A DNA stretch of 64,000 bases, taken from contig CM060988.1 in the NCBI GenBank assembly GCA_030765065.1, positions 198,894,565 through 198,958,564 of the forward strand. Direction: 5' to 3'. The translations under genes were made by a program, and so were the position numbers. This document shows positions 44,701 to 56,289 of the stretch, piece after piece. This DNA comes from Deroplatys truncata. Its lineage: Eukaryota; Arthropoda; Insecta; Mantodea; Mantidae. Numbering within the stretch: position 1 is the stretch's first letter; every line of letters starts with the position of its first letter. The notes below the pieces were generated by a model. That model saw only the letters and a program-made list of their open reading frames with translations. It made no database searches and had not been told where the DNA came from.

Positions 44701-47365
44701 AGTCTGCCTTAGAGAGAGTTGTTGATTCAGTGGTGTCAGTGGAGTTAGTCATGTCAGTCAGTCAGTGTGGGTTAGAGAGAGTTGTTGATTCAGCTGTGTC
44801 ATTAAGGTAGTCATGTTAATCAGTCAGTCAGTCAGTGCAAGTGGAGAGAGTGTTGTTGAGTCAGTGGCGACAGTAGAGTTAGTCATGTCAGTCAGTCAGT
44901 GTGGGTTAGAGAGACTTGTTGATTCAGTGACATCAGTGAAGTAGTCATTTCAGTCAGCCAGTGCAAGTTGAGAGAGAGTTGTTGAGTCAGTGGCGACAGT
45001 AGAGTTGGTCATGTCAGTCTGTCAGTGTGCCTTAGAGAGAGTTGTTGATTCAGTGGTGTCAGTGGAGTTAGTCATGTCAGTCAGTCAGTGTGGGTTAGAG
45101 AGAGTTGTTGAGCCATTGGGAAGAGAAGTTTTAGTCATATCAGTCAGTCATTGCAGGTTGAGAGAGAGTTGTTGAGTCAGTGGCAACATTAGAGTTGGTC
45201 ATATCAGTCAGTATGTGCAGGTTAAGAAGGAGTTGTCGTGTCACTGGTATCAGTAAAGTTACTCATGTCAGTCAGTCAGTACAGGTTCAGAGAGACTTGT
45301 TGAGTCAGTGGCAACAGTAGAGTTACTCATGTCAGTCAGTCAGTACAGGTTCAGAGAGAGTTGTTGAGTCAGTGGCAACATTAGAGTTAGTCATGTCTGT
45401 CAGTCATTGTGGGTTTAGAGAGACTTGTTGATTCAGTGGTGTCAGTGGAGTTAGTCATGTCAGTCAGTCAGTGTGGGTTAGAGAGAGTTGTTGAGCCATT
45501 GGGAAGAGAAGGTTTAGTCATATCAGCCAGTCAGTACAGGTTCAGATAAAGTTGTTGAGTCAGTGGCAACATTAGAGTTGGTCATATCAGTCAGTATGTG
45601 CAGGTTAAGAAAGAGTTGTCGTGTCACTGGTATCAGTAAAGTTAGTCCAGTCAGTCAGTACAGGTTCAGAGAGACTTGTTGAGTCAGTGGCAACAGTAGA
45701 GTTACTCATGTCAGTCAGTCAGTGTGGGTTGAGAGAGAGGTGTTGAGTCAGTGATGCCAGTAGAGTTAGTCATGTCTGTCAGTCATTGTGGGGTTAGAGC
45801 AAGATGTTAAGTAAGTGGTGAGAGTAGAGTTAGTCATATCAGTCAGTCAGTGCTGCGTTGAGAGAGAGTATTTAAGTCGGTGTCAACAGTAGAGTTAGTT
45901 ATGTCAGTCAGTCAGTACAGGTTGGGAGAAAGTTATTGAGTCGGTGGCGACAGTAGAGTAGTCATGTCAGTCAGCAAGTCATTTTGGGTTTAGAGAGAGT
46001 TGTTGAGTCAGTGTAGACAGTAGAGGCAGTCATCTCAGTCAGTCAGCGTGAGTTGAGAGACAGTTGTTGAGTCAACAGCATTAGTAGAGTTAGTCATGTC
46101 ATTAGTCAGTCATTTTGGGTTTAGAGAGAGTTGTTGAGTCATTGGCAACAGTAGAGTTAGTCATGGCAGTCAGTCAGTGTATGTTGAGGGAGGGTTGTTG
46201 ATTCAGTGGCGACTGTAGAGTTACTCATATCAGTCAGTCAGTGCAGGTTTTGAGAGTCAGCAGTGACAGTAGAATTAGTCATGTCAGTCAGTCATTGCAG
46301 GTTAGAAAGATTTGTAGAATCAGTGGCGACAGTAGAGTTAGTCATGTCAGTCTGTCAGTCAGTGCGGATTCAGAGTGAGTTGTTGAGTCCGTGGCGACAA
46401 TAGAGTTTGTCATGTCGTCAGTTAGTCAGTGAGGGTTAAGAGAGATGTTGATTCAGTGGGGACAGTCGAGTTAGTCATATCAGTCAGTTAGTCAGTGAGG
46501 GTGAGAGAGATGTTTATTCAGTGGGGACAGTCGAGTTAGTCATATCAGTCAGTTAGTCAGTGAGGGTGAGAGAGATGTTGATTCAGTGGGGACAGTCGAG
46601 TTAGTCGTATCAGTCAGTTAGTCAGTGTGGGTGAGAGAGATGTTGTTTCAGTGGTGACAGTAGAGGTAGTCATGCCAGTCAATCAGTGTGGGTTAGAAAG
46701 AGTTGTTGAGTCAGTGGTGACAGTAGAGTTAGTAATGTCACTCAGTCAGTGTGGGTTGAGAGAGAGTGATTGAGTCAGTGGCGACAGGAGTGAGCCATAT
46801 CAGACAGTCAGTGTGAATTGAGAGAGTGTTGTTGAATCAGTGGCAACAGCTGACTTATTCATGTCAGTCAGTCAGTCAGTGTGGGTTAAGAGAGAGTTGT
46901 TGAGTCATTGGTGACAGTAGAGTGAGCCATGTCAGTCGGTCAGTGCAGGTTGATAGAGTTGTTGAGTCAGTGGCAACAGTAGAGTTAGCCATGTCAGTCA
47001 GTCAGTGTGCGTTGAGATCGAGTTGTTGAGTTAGTGGTGACAGAATAGTTAGCCATGTCATTCATTCAGTGTGGGTTGAGAGAGAGTTGTTTAGTCACAT
47101 GGCGACAGTAGAGTCAGTCAGTCAATCAGCCAGTATAGGTTGATAGAGAGTTGATGACTCAGTGGCAACAGTAGAGTGAATCATGTTAGTCAGTCTGTGT
47201 GGGTTGAGAAGAGTTGTTTAGTCACATAACGACAGTAGAGTCAGTCAGTCAATCAGTCAGTATAGGTTGATAGAGAGTTGTTGACTCAGTGGCAACAGTG
47301 GAGTGAATCATGTTAGTCAGTCTGTGTGGGTTGAGAAGAGTTGTTGAGTCATCAGTGGGTGAGTG
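38797..47365 (+). repeat. ~61-63-bp minisatellite, about 135-140 copies
   Basis: Tandem units built of GAGAGAGTTGTTGAGTCAGT, GGCGACAGTAGAGTTAGTCA and TGTCAGTCAGTCAGTGTGGG, with unit length varying through gains and losses of GTCA. Stretches with 63-bp units stay open for up to 131 codons (41058-41453) as a 21-residue repeat; most of the array is interrupted by stops. Sub-arrays show higher-order periods: the variant GATTTAATCATGTCAGTCAC recurs about every 306 bp near 40090, 40397 and 40703. A second theme, GTTATTGAGTGAGTGGTGAC, dominates 41870-42500. Confidence 0.96.
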
Positions 47366-47633
47366 AGTTAGCAAGTGAGTCTCTGGTACGACATCAAGAG
47401 TAAGTTGATGACGACTGTTGTGAGATGCAGCGAGTGCCACTGTGGAGTTCTTGTGATCTACTCCCAATTGAAGTGAACCGTCCAGTGTGAAGAGGAAGTG
47501 AAGTGATGGAGATCTGAACCAGTTCACCTTAGTGAAGTATAGTTTGAAAGTAGTGGACTCCCAGTGAAATTTAACTAGATAAGAACTGAGAACAGCGAAT
47601 TGACAGTTGAAAGAAAAACTGGTCAAAGTCACA

Positions 47634-48285
47634 ATATTGAGGACGCGTCATACATGATAAGAAAATTAATTGAAGAATATAAACTGTGGGAACTAACAAA
47701 AGAGTATAGTTATTATCATCAACAATAAGCCAGTAAAGTATAGGTTATTGAAGAGGAAATTATTTGGGTATTTGGGATCTATCATAGAAGGAAGGAAGAA
47801 AAACAATCGGAGTGTTGAAGTTGATGTTATGGAGCAGAAACATTTTAAATAAAACTAAAAAGCTCATTTATAATTCAATAGTACGTAGCATGGAACAGAT
47901 ACATGGACAATGAATAGGCAACAAGAAAGAAAATTATTAACAATAGATTTTTGGTGAAGGGTTTCTCAAATCTCAAGAAGGGATAAAATTAAAAATACAA
48001 CAATTTGGGAAATAAAGGATGTAAAACAGTATATATTCAAAATAATACAAGAGAGAAGATTAAACTGATTCAGCCATCTGAAAAGAATGAGAAACAATGG
48101 AATAGTAAGAATGGTGCTAGAATGGGAAGAGGAAACAAGAGGACGATGAAAACCAAAAGTACAATGGATGGATGGGTCCAAAGAAAAACAGCATCTGGAG
48201 GACTAACAGATGAAGATGCGGAGGATAAGGATTTATGAAGAAATAAAGTTATGAATCGGTTGTCTGTTAAATAATTTGTGGATGC
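47634..48285 (+). pseudogene. Non-LTR reverse transcriptase, part 2 (C-terminal)
   Basis: Continues part 1: IEDASYMIRKLIEEYKLWEL, then across stops YNSIVRSMEQIHG and RQQERKLLTIDFW, SRRDKIKNTTIWE, then KRMRN and VQWMDG, ending with GLTDEDAEDKDL and RNKVMNRL. These are the standard tail blocks of RTE-like insect elements: the thumb region with TLVRS...Y-AETW, EMDFWRRS-ISR-D-IRN, R-WFGH-KRM, GRP---W-DGV, then the terminal LTEEDA-DR-LWR. Multiple frameshifts show it is old. Part 1 lies at 38330-38537, the two separated only by the LTR. Confidence 0.85.
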
Positions 48286-49965
48286 CAGGTTTTGTTGTTT
48301 GGATGTTTATAAGTTTCTACGGCTTCCTGCTGTAGTCTGGCAAGATAGTACAGCAGTGATGAAGGAACAGTTGTCTCCTGAAATTGAATAATGTGTTCTC
48401 CTTCTTCTCATAGTGCATCTTCTGTGATTGCAGACTGTATAACTAAGGCTGCTAAGGAGAGTGGGTGGGCTAAATGACTCTGTTCAGGCAATATCATCTT
48501 CACTCATTCAGGATTATTATGAGTATTGCCTATACTGTATTTCATAAGTATTGTTGATGCATTTCCTTTGTCACCGTCCACTGTATTGCAACCCAAATTA
48601 TCATAGAGTAAGAGAAACCAAATGTGGGAGAAAACTTTCCATACGGAGGGTGGACTAAAATGTGTGAAACAATTTGATAGCTCTGCATGCTGTAAGTTTT
48701 GAGATGTCAGAAAAATCTCCAGATGCAATTACGATGCTTCCACTTGCATAATTATTAACTCAGTGTTAAAAGATGTTTTGTTACTGAAATATAAAGCAAT
48801 ATATCATATGTAGATGTGACAGCAATGTATATAATAAAACTGTGAAGTATAAATTTAAACTTAAGGGCATGCCAAACTAAGTTTTGCTTCTTACCATATG
48901 GTTTTATGTTTATCAAATTGTATCATCAATAATTTCTGGTACCAGCTTTGCCAACTGTTTACTTAATCGAAATCTCTTGCAGAATTCTTGGTCATTCCAT
49001 GCCTGAGAATGTTTTGGACACATTCCTTGTCACTAATATCATCTTCTTCAGATGCCACAGTGACTTCTTAGCTCAACCCACAGTTCATTACGGTTTAAAC
49101 CAAGGCACGTATAACCTTGAACTATGCAGTGTAAAACTCCATTGTAACTTAAGCCTCTACTTAAGCTTAAACTGTGAAACTGGACCTTACAGAGACAGAT
49201 CCAGGATTCATTTACGGAACAGCTGACATATTTTGAATTGTGCCTTACCAATGAGCAAAATGCAGTCAATATTAAAGCGTTTTATCTTTCTAGATTTTCA
49301 AACATCATAATATAAGTAATCTATAGTTCATCCATTGAATGCAAAAAATTTAAGTTTTAATAAAACTTATATAATATTTATTAAATAAAGATGCCTTTCA
49401 AACATAATATTTAAGTAGCTTGATTTCTTTATGTTTTTGCTCCTAATGTTTGACAGCTTAGTTCTTGTTCAGAAGATATTTACTAGTAAATGTAAAGCAT
49501 ATTCTTTCAGCTTATCTGTTTCTTTTTCTTCTTGAGTTAGTGGAACATCTTTTGAGGTGTAGTTCACTGCTAAGGTAAATTCACTTAGTGACTGAATAGA
49601 TGCTCGTCTGGTTTAAGTTAATACAATAGAAATAAAAGTTTTGGTTTTGATTTTACCAAAGCAAGGCAACACCACAACCTGAAATATAACGAATGCCATA
49701 TTTTTTCTTTAATTAAGTGGGGGGATCTGCCTATGAACACCCATGCAGCCAATATATTGAAAAGTGCATGCTAAATACTGACTTCGTTGAACGTACAGGG
49801 ATTTGTTGCAATCTTATCTTTAAGGATTCCCCACAGATAATCACATGTATTTAAATCTGGAGAGCGAGCCAATTATTCTGTCATCATATGATTTTCTTGG
49901 ACTTCTTGCCATGACAGCCCCTATCTGGTCTAATTTTTCCACGGTTACAAATGTTGGCTGTCTAT
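48286..49965. other. Unassigned DNA
   Basis: No gene, SINE or HC repeat recognised. Frames at 48504-48728 (-) and 48948-49226 (+) are short and unconserved in appearance. Confidence 0.4.
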
Positions 49966-50927
49966 TGTGTCTTTGTCCAATTTTTCAACTGTCACTTCTC
50001 CCAGTTTTCATTGTTACTGTTTTAATTTGGTTCAACTTTCACTGGAACTTCACTAATGTGAACTAAGGTCTGTTCTATGTAACTTTGCCCCGTATCTCTT
50101 AACAGTCGTGTGCACAAGTCACCTCTCATTGGCTACTGTCGTGGAATAGGTTGTTGTGCAATACAAAATAGTTCCTTATTTACATGATCATTTACCTTAA
50201 TATATTCAAAGATAATTGTCAAGTTTACATTTTCATAACCGTATGAATTAAATATATTATGTAACAAAATTAATACATCTAGAGTACGTGTAAGTTCTTA
50301 TAAATAAATAAATGGGAGGATCCTTTGGTTTAAACCTGCCTCTCAGGATGACGAAAGCATGTGCATGTATCATGACAATGTGTTTATATCACGTCTATTC
50401 CTTGCACAGCTTGTGTGTCACCATTAGAAGGTGTACATTAGCCAACCAGGAGAAAAGGGAAGGAAATGCAGTGTGGAGAAGTATATGTCTGCAGGGCAAG
50501 GTTATAAGAAACAGGGTTTAATTCAGTTTCCCCATCACTTCAGTTTCTTTGTGATGCAGCTTCTTCTTCCAGAGTTCACTCACTATTGGGGAGTTGAACA
50601 CAAGACTTGTCGCTCCTCAGTAGCACTCATTGCACACCACAGCAGTCATTGCCAACATGCTCGGGAAACCATACTTGATGCACACACCAACTGACTTACT
50701 CACTCACTGACTGACTCCTGTCGTGAGAACACTCCTTATATACCAATAAAATCTTCCACAGAACATTCTAGAACTATCTGGACACATGTTCTGGAGGTGG
50801 TAGGAAAGAAAGTTCCAGAAGATTGGATAGCTGATAGCACTTCTGGTGTTTATGCCAGGCACAATGTATCGTTGTGCTGCATGATGCTGACCTCCCAATA
50901 ACCTTCATCTATAGCCACTGTGTCACA
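49966..50927 (-). mobile_element. LTR relative with internal insertion
   Basis: Minus strand starts TGTGACACAGTGGCTATAG (at 50927), has TATATAAG near 50735-50742, then GTCAGTCAGTGAGTGAGTAA (unexpanded seed of the large minisatellite) and GAGTGCTACTGAGGAG. The 3' block resumes at about 50090 and ends TTGGACAAAGACACA. About 400 bp between 50090 and 50510 are extra relative to the other two LTRs and hold a B-box-like GGTTTAAACC and a TTTATTTATTTA tail, perhaps a SINE. No 4-bp duplication is visible. Confidence 0.75.
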
Positions 50928-51093
50928 CTTCTTTTTGTCTAACTATGACTCAGTCTGTTTAAATATTTCTATCCAGCTATAAATTGACTAATTGTTAGGA
51001 ACGGTGACAAATTTCTGTATGAGTTTAAGCTGACAGTCCATATGTGACCCCATTGGAGCAAAACTTAATACAATAAATACAAGCTATTCTGTA
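50928..51093. other. Unassigned spacer
   Basis: Nothing recognised. Confidence 0.4.
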
Positions 51094-51101
51094 GTATAAA
51101 C

Positions 51102-51255
51102 CAAGGGTGCAAAAATGTCTTCCTTCCGTGAGTCACCAAATATGCAACACGCACTGCATCACTCAGCAGCATGTGAAAAGCAAATGAAATGTGGCAGAGA
51201 GGTAATGGCGCCTGCAAATCAAAATGACTCGCAAGTCCCGTTTTTGCCACCTCTG
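51102..51255. mobile_element. hAT-type MITE, 154 bp
   Basis: Flanked by a perfect 8-bp duplication GTATAAAC (51094-51101 and 51256-51263), the size made by hAT transposases. Ends are inverted: CAAGGGTGCAAAAA at the left and the complement of CAGAGGTGGCAAAAA at the right. No coding capacity. The duplication and the CAG-GGTG-C-like end together make the assignment strong. Confidence 0.85.
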
Positions 51256-51579
51256 GTATAAACCATGAAGAGTTCACATAATGTTATTCCACCATTCCAA
51301 ACAACATGAGCTAGGCTACTGCAGAGTGAGGTAATTGAGTCTAATGTAGTATAACCTTGGTTACTCATATAGCTAGGAATTTTAGGTGCAAAATATTGGT
51401 CAAAAGGTGCATAAAAGTTGCCTAATTTAGTTGAAAAAGCTGCAAATTTAAAATGTAAATATTCATTGCAAAAAGTACCAAAGCCAATTGCATGACAAAT
51501 GGTGACACAAAGTTCATTCATGGATAAAATGTCACAAGAGCACAGTGCTATTAAAAGTCCAGAAAGCTGTTTAAACAGA

Positions 51580-52250
51580 TAATGTTCAATATTTCAATTC
51601 TTCAGATAGTTTGCTTCTCTAATTATTAAATAAATACTTTTATGAAGAAAAGGAACGTTCCACATCAACAGATACAAGTGGTGCATATTTTGTTTGTGGT
51701 TGGTAATGCAGATTCTTGTTTGTTGCAACATCAGAGTTTTTAACCTCTGTTCCAGCCTTCGCTTTTGAATACCTTCCAGTGCTTCCTTCACATCCATCAG
51801 AACATTTCACTGAATATTGTTCCTCCAGTTTTGAATAGCAGTTGCCAGGAAAAAGTTATCCGTGCACAGTTAGTTCATCTTGCAATTCCTGTTGACCTGC
51901 TGGTTCTTTGCCCTTTTTCACAGCTGAAGAATTGTCTCAGTAAATTATCTAATAAATTGCACATAGTAGTCTTAAAATGGTAACAATAAACGCTGCAACC
52001 TTTAACCAAGATCATCTAGTGATAACTGGTGATGAATATTGGAAGCAGAAGTCCTGTAGTTTCAACATACTTTTGTATCCTAGGCAGTACAAACTAATTT
52101 AAAAGCTTTCACCTTGCAGGAGGAGTAATGTGATACCACCATAGCATCTATAAATTCCAATAAAACATTCACTAAGGAGATCTTTCCATTCATTTTACAC
52201 GTCAATTTTTTAATTTTTATAGAAAACAGAATATGGCAAAGGAGTGAAAA
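51580..52250 (-). pseudogene. hAT transposase C-terminal relic
   Basis: Minus strand near 51625-51690 reads KYAPLVSVDVERSFSSYKSI, closely resembling the C-terminal dimerisation segment of hAT transposases (YAPLTSVDVERSFS-YK-IL-D-R). The following REANYLKN...IEHYL fits the NR--ENL--YL block. Upstream frames are broken by stops, and the catalytic core is not recognisable. Flanking DNA on both sides (51376-51500 and 52250-52440) has recurring GGTGCAAAA-type words, perhaps subterminal binding repeats of the same element. The frame at 51594-51797 is a neighbouring frame of the same relic. Confidence 0.7.
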
Positions 52251-52509
52251 CAAGGAGAAAAAGTGCAAAAGGACACTGAAAATGAAAAAAGGTGCAAAAA
52301 GTGCAGATATTGGAAAGAAGGTGCACCCAAAACACAGTTGTCACTGTTTATTTCATGTTTTCTTTGCAAAACAAGTCAATTTGGAACATTTTAATAACAA
52401 CAAAATTAAGGTGCAGCACCTAAACTTCCCAACTCTATGTTTTCAAAGGGATATGCTAAAATAATGTATAAAAAAAAAGCATAAAAGTGAATTTTCTTAT
52501 GGAACTGAA

Positions 52510-53356
52510 ACTACTTTTTGCTTTCTCTGCTATGTATAGTAAGTAGGGGGAAGTATTACATTTCACCCAAAAATTTAATACCAAAATTTCAGCTGAAATA
52601 CATGTTTTGAGGCCCCCTGAATCCAAATAAAGTATTTTTGGAAACATGTGCCTCTGTCTGTGAACAGCATAAGTCAAATAAATACCAAACTTGGTATTTA
52701 GGTACAATATCTTCCAAAGGTGCGACATGAAGATTTTCAACAAAACTCCCCCACTCCAAACTATCTTTACGTGGAACATTTTTTGAAATTTGTTATTCTC
52801 TAAAAAATAGTTCTAATAATTTTGATTAAAATATCATATATTAAAGACATTTGCATGACAAATAAAATGTATATCTTGAATTTTCGGGGAATAGCCTGTG
52901 AAGTCCTCTTCACTCAAAGGGAATTTTGTATAATCTGTATAACTGGTAAACGTTAAGCGATAGATGAAAATGTACTACACAAAAAATGTATATCTCATTA
53001 AAATAAGTTTTTTTTGTGGCATAAGCCGTTTCTGAGATATCTATTATTAAAGGTTCCAATTGTTCATTTCTTGATCATTCTCTTAAAGTCCTTTCAACAT
53101 TCAGGGATTTCTCGTGATTGCATGGAAACAGTATGGAATTTCAAGGCCAGGTACAGCATCCCGTTCTTAAACATTTGACTATCACTGTTACCTTTGTATC
53201 TACAACGAAATGTGTAGTGTAGCTATTTCTGCAAAGGTTTATCTCAATTAAAATGAAGTATATAGAAAAATAAGCTTGAGTAAGAATAATTTGTGTACCT
53301 ACTAATAAATGAAAGAGGGTAGAGAGAGTCGTGTGAATGTATCACATCAGATTCTT
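52510..53356 (-). mobile_element. HC repeat copy, near full length
   Basis: From TTTTGCTTTCTCTGCTATG to GAGTCGTGTGAATGTATCACATC. All blocks are in order over 843 bp. One of the best full-length references for the family in the window. Confidence 0.88.
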
Positions 53357-53516
53357 TTATTCCCACTCCTCTTACTCCAACACAAAAATTACATTTAGTT
53401 TTATCAAATTGAAAGGAATATGAAAACATTGCAGTCTTGTAGATAGATGAAAAGTGAATGAAGAGAAGGCATCAAGATAATGCTACATCTTCTTACTGCT
53501 GTGAAGATAGAGGCAA

Positions 53517-53748
53517 TAATCACAGTTTTTAGAGTTTATTGAACATTAACATTGCAGTTGGTCTCATCAATTACATAAATTTGTCATCACATTACAATAA
53601 ATTTATACAATGAATTAAACAACAATTGGCTATTTTACAACATTGCAATTGATTACAGTACGAGTATTAGGAACTAAACATATTTACAATATAAAAATTA
53701 TTATAATAAATTTATACAATGATACTATACAATGTTAGGAACATGATA
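53517..53748 (-). mobile_element. 3' untranslated end of a non-LTR retrotransposon
   Basis: On the minus strand ends GTTCAATAAACTCTAAAAAC, with a polyadenylation-type signal. Blocks such as ATTTATGTAATTGATGAGAC are typical of a CR1/Jockey-like 3' region. It is separated from its coding part (54626-55430) by the TA-element inserted at 53749. Confidence 0.6.
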
Positions 53749-54625
53749 TATGGGATGATTCAGTAACTATGTTACAAAATTTTAGGTGATGATAGAGGAG
53801 ACTATTATTATGAATAACTTTCATATAGGAACCCATGTGTGGAAACGTCTCGTTTGGTAGATACAAGCATTGGTATGTGTTGTCAGAATTCCATCTATAA
53901 CAGATTGGTAGAGTGAAGCTTTTCATTTTAAAGTGATTAGGGGGCTAGTGTCTTCTTTAATGTAGGTGAAATAATGTTTGCATGGTTACATTGTTGAAAT
54001 CATGGAAAGAGATACGCATATTCAGTCAACATTTGATGGGGCCTATCTACTGCCAGCTTGTTTAAATGGACAAATGTGCCACAACTTTCTTGATGTGATT
54101 TTAACACCTGAGCTACCAGAGGATATTCCATGTGATCTTCATCAGTGCATGTGGTGGCAGCATGATGGTGCACCCGTTCACTTCTCCAAAATCTTTTCCT
54201 TGAACGTTTTCTGGCGAGGTGGTCCAGTTCATTGACCTGGTTTGACATCAGTAGATATTTCTGTGAGGTCATCTTAAAGCCCTTGTTTATGACACACAGA
54301 TCGAATCAGAAGAGGACCTAATTGCCTGCAACACAGAAACATGCCAAGAATCTTTGAACGAGTAAGACAGTTGATGGTTGGCACCGCAATCCTTGTATAT
54401 CCTGGTGGAGGATATTGTAATGTGTGTGTATTTTAATTGTATTCTTGTGAGTGTTATGACCTTCAAGCATATTCAATACATAAAAGTTTGTAATAAAATC
54501 TCAAAGGTTTATGTTAATTATTATCATTATAAAGCATTTCCAGCCAGGGTTCTTACATGAAAGTTTTTCATAATGTCTCCTCTATCATCCCTAAAAGTTT
54601 GTAATAGTCACAGAATCGCCCTGTG
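53749..54625 (+). mobile_element. Tc1/mariner-type element with transposase relic, 877 bp
   Basis: TA flanks both ends (53747-53748 and 54626-54627). Terminal inverted repeats of about 70 bp: the left end TATGGGATGATTCAGTAAC mirrors the right end's complement CACAGGGCGATTCTGTGAC, both continuing TTTTAGG-GATGATAGAGGAG. The transposase (about 53978-54410, +) keeps its C-terminal catalytic half: LLPACLNGQMCHNFLDVIL, MWWQHDGAPVHFS (second catalytic Asp), RGGPVH, then across frameshifts PRIFERVRQLMVG. The N-terminal DNA-binding domain is deleted. It is complementary to the 27932-28979 element, which keeps only the N-terminus, but their ends differ. Confidence 0.87.
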
Positions 54626-54631
54626 TATATA

Positions 54632-55430
54632 TGCATTATTTACAACTTAGTTTCTGCATTAAATTTATATAATGGTGACAAATTGGTGAGCTAATTAACA
54701 ATTGACAAAACTAATTTAGTTATCTACTCATCTACGTGAAAATTGTTGCATTCATAGAATTCTTCTATTGAATAAAACATTTTATTTTTTACCAGAAATA
54801 TTTTGTATTTATCAATGGGCAGTGAGGTAATATAACCCAGAAATTTATTATATCCTGAAACCCTAAATATTTGTAACTGTTATGTATTTTTGATAATCTA
54901 GAAAAAGGTAAATCTAAGGCTGAATTATTTCGTGTCATGTAATTATGTATTGTCTGTCAAAGTTCATATTTTTACAAACTTTCTTTTACAAAGATCAGAG
55001 AATGGTATATGTACAACCCCAGCACAGTCATGCTTTTAAGTTTTTGGAAAAATTATAAGGATAGTTATAATCCAAATTAGTAATACATCTTATTGCCTTT
55101 TATTGCCACTTGAACGCAGTTTGTGCTCCTGTGGAATTACCCCATAAAAATATGTCGTATGGTAGGCCGGAATGAAAAACGGCAAAATATGCATATATAT
55201 GAGTAAATTTTCACTAACACTATGACAAAGTTTATATAACAGGAATATTACACAAGCTAATATGCCAGTAGCATAGTTTTATGTGATGTTCCCAGTTAAG
55301 TTTTCTGTTGGTGTAAAGACAGATTATAATACATCCTTTGTATTTATTTAAAATAACAGTTCTTCAGTTTTTGTTGTGTTTATCTGTAACATCTTGCCTT
55401 TAAGCTTCCTTCATCACAGATGTTGTGCAT
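54632..55430 (-). pseudogene. Non-LTR reverse transcriptase pseudogene
   Basis: Minus strand, from about 55430 down: NWEHHIKLCYWHI-like remnant (standard KDLGV...L-W--HI region), VIFLLYKLC, YAYFAVFHSGLPYDIFLWGN, STGAQTAFKWQ, KAIRCITNL, then NFDRQYIIT, and NKMFYSIEEFYEC near the end. The canonical order in CR1/Jockey elements is YFA-FHS-L-YGI-LWGN, QKKAIR-I, then the NHNTR region, ending FYS-EEF. Many stops, clearly inactive. It is interrupted by the TA-element at 53749-54625, and its 3' end is at 53517. Confidence 0.8.
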
Positions 55431-56289
55431 TCAGGAATCATGAAAAACAATATCTACACACCAACAGTACAATTCTTAAAAGCAGTGGCAGTCTGTGGTC
55501 CCAGTGAACAATGTTGGCAATCCCCTCTTAAAAGGGACATAAGATGCTTTTACTGACACAAAAGAAAACAGGTATAAAAATTACTTTATTGGGATCTTGG
55601 AAACATCTCCACTGGCTCATTTCCAACAGATTTATAAGGTGCTTGCAAAATGTAATTATGCAACTTCTATTTACACAAAACAATGTAATCAGCTTATCAT
55701 GTACTTGCTGTTTTATGTTCTCTTATTTCTTGAAATACATGGACACATTTTGTATGCAGGATTTTTACTGCCTGGAAATCTTAACCAAATGTTACACACA
55801 TTCACTTTTTATGAGCAAAAACTAGGAAAATGAAACCTAAAGCCACCAAAGGCAATAAGGATACAACAAAGCCATGACTTAATATTCCCTTAAACGTCAA
55901 ATGTTAATTACTCTTATAACACATTCCAAAATAAACGAATAGTACTTATAATTAATGTGATCCAAAGCCATTCAGCATCTTCTCTTGGAATTGACAAAAG
56001 GTTTTCAGTTGTATATACATAACTCCTTAGAGTGTGGAGTTAGATGGGGAAAGACTGTTTCTATTACTCTAATCAGGTATGCTATGCTGAAGGTCTGAGT
56101 TTTCAGGTCAAAGAGAAATATATACAAGATCCAGCTCAAGAGAACAGACACCTTTTAAGGGAAAACAACTACAAGTTCACACCCTAGACATGAATGAATC
56201 AATGAAGTTTAATGGGTCTACAGGTAACATGTTCTAGATTGTCCCATGGCAGCATCCTAGACAGGAAATATATCTTTACTGTGCCTGAG
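55431..56289. other. Unassigned DNA
   Basis: No gene or repeat recognised; two overlapping short frames at 55544-55833 look random. Confidence 0.4.

Larger units (their letters stand above)
38538..47633 (+). mobile_element. Solo LTR inflated to 9.1 kb by an internal minisatellite
   Basis: Starts TGTGATGCAGTGGCTATG and ends CTGGTCAAAGTCACA. ATAT flanks it on both sides (38534-38537 and 47634-47637). The 5' 250 bp match the minus strand of 49966-50927 (CAGTGGCTAT, AAGGTTA, GGGAGGTC-like, CTTCTGG-like blocks) and include TATATAAG at 38743-38750. The 3' 270 bp (GATGCAGCGAGTGCCACTG, GAAGTGAAGTGATGG, CACCTTAGTGAAGTATAG) also match both relatives. Between them the GTCAGT-rich segment has expanded to about 8.5 kb. 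Removing the LTR and one ATAT restores the host retrotransposon frame (QDIEDASYM). No internal retroviral-type genes are present. Confidence 0.87.
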
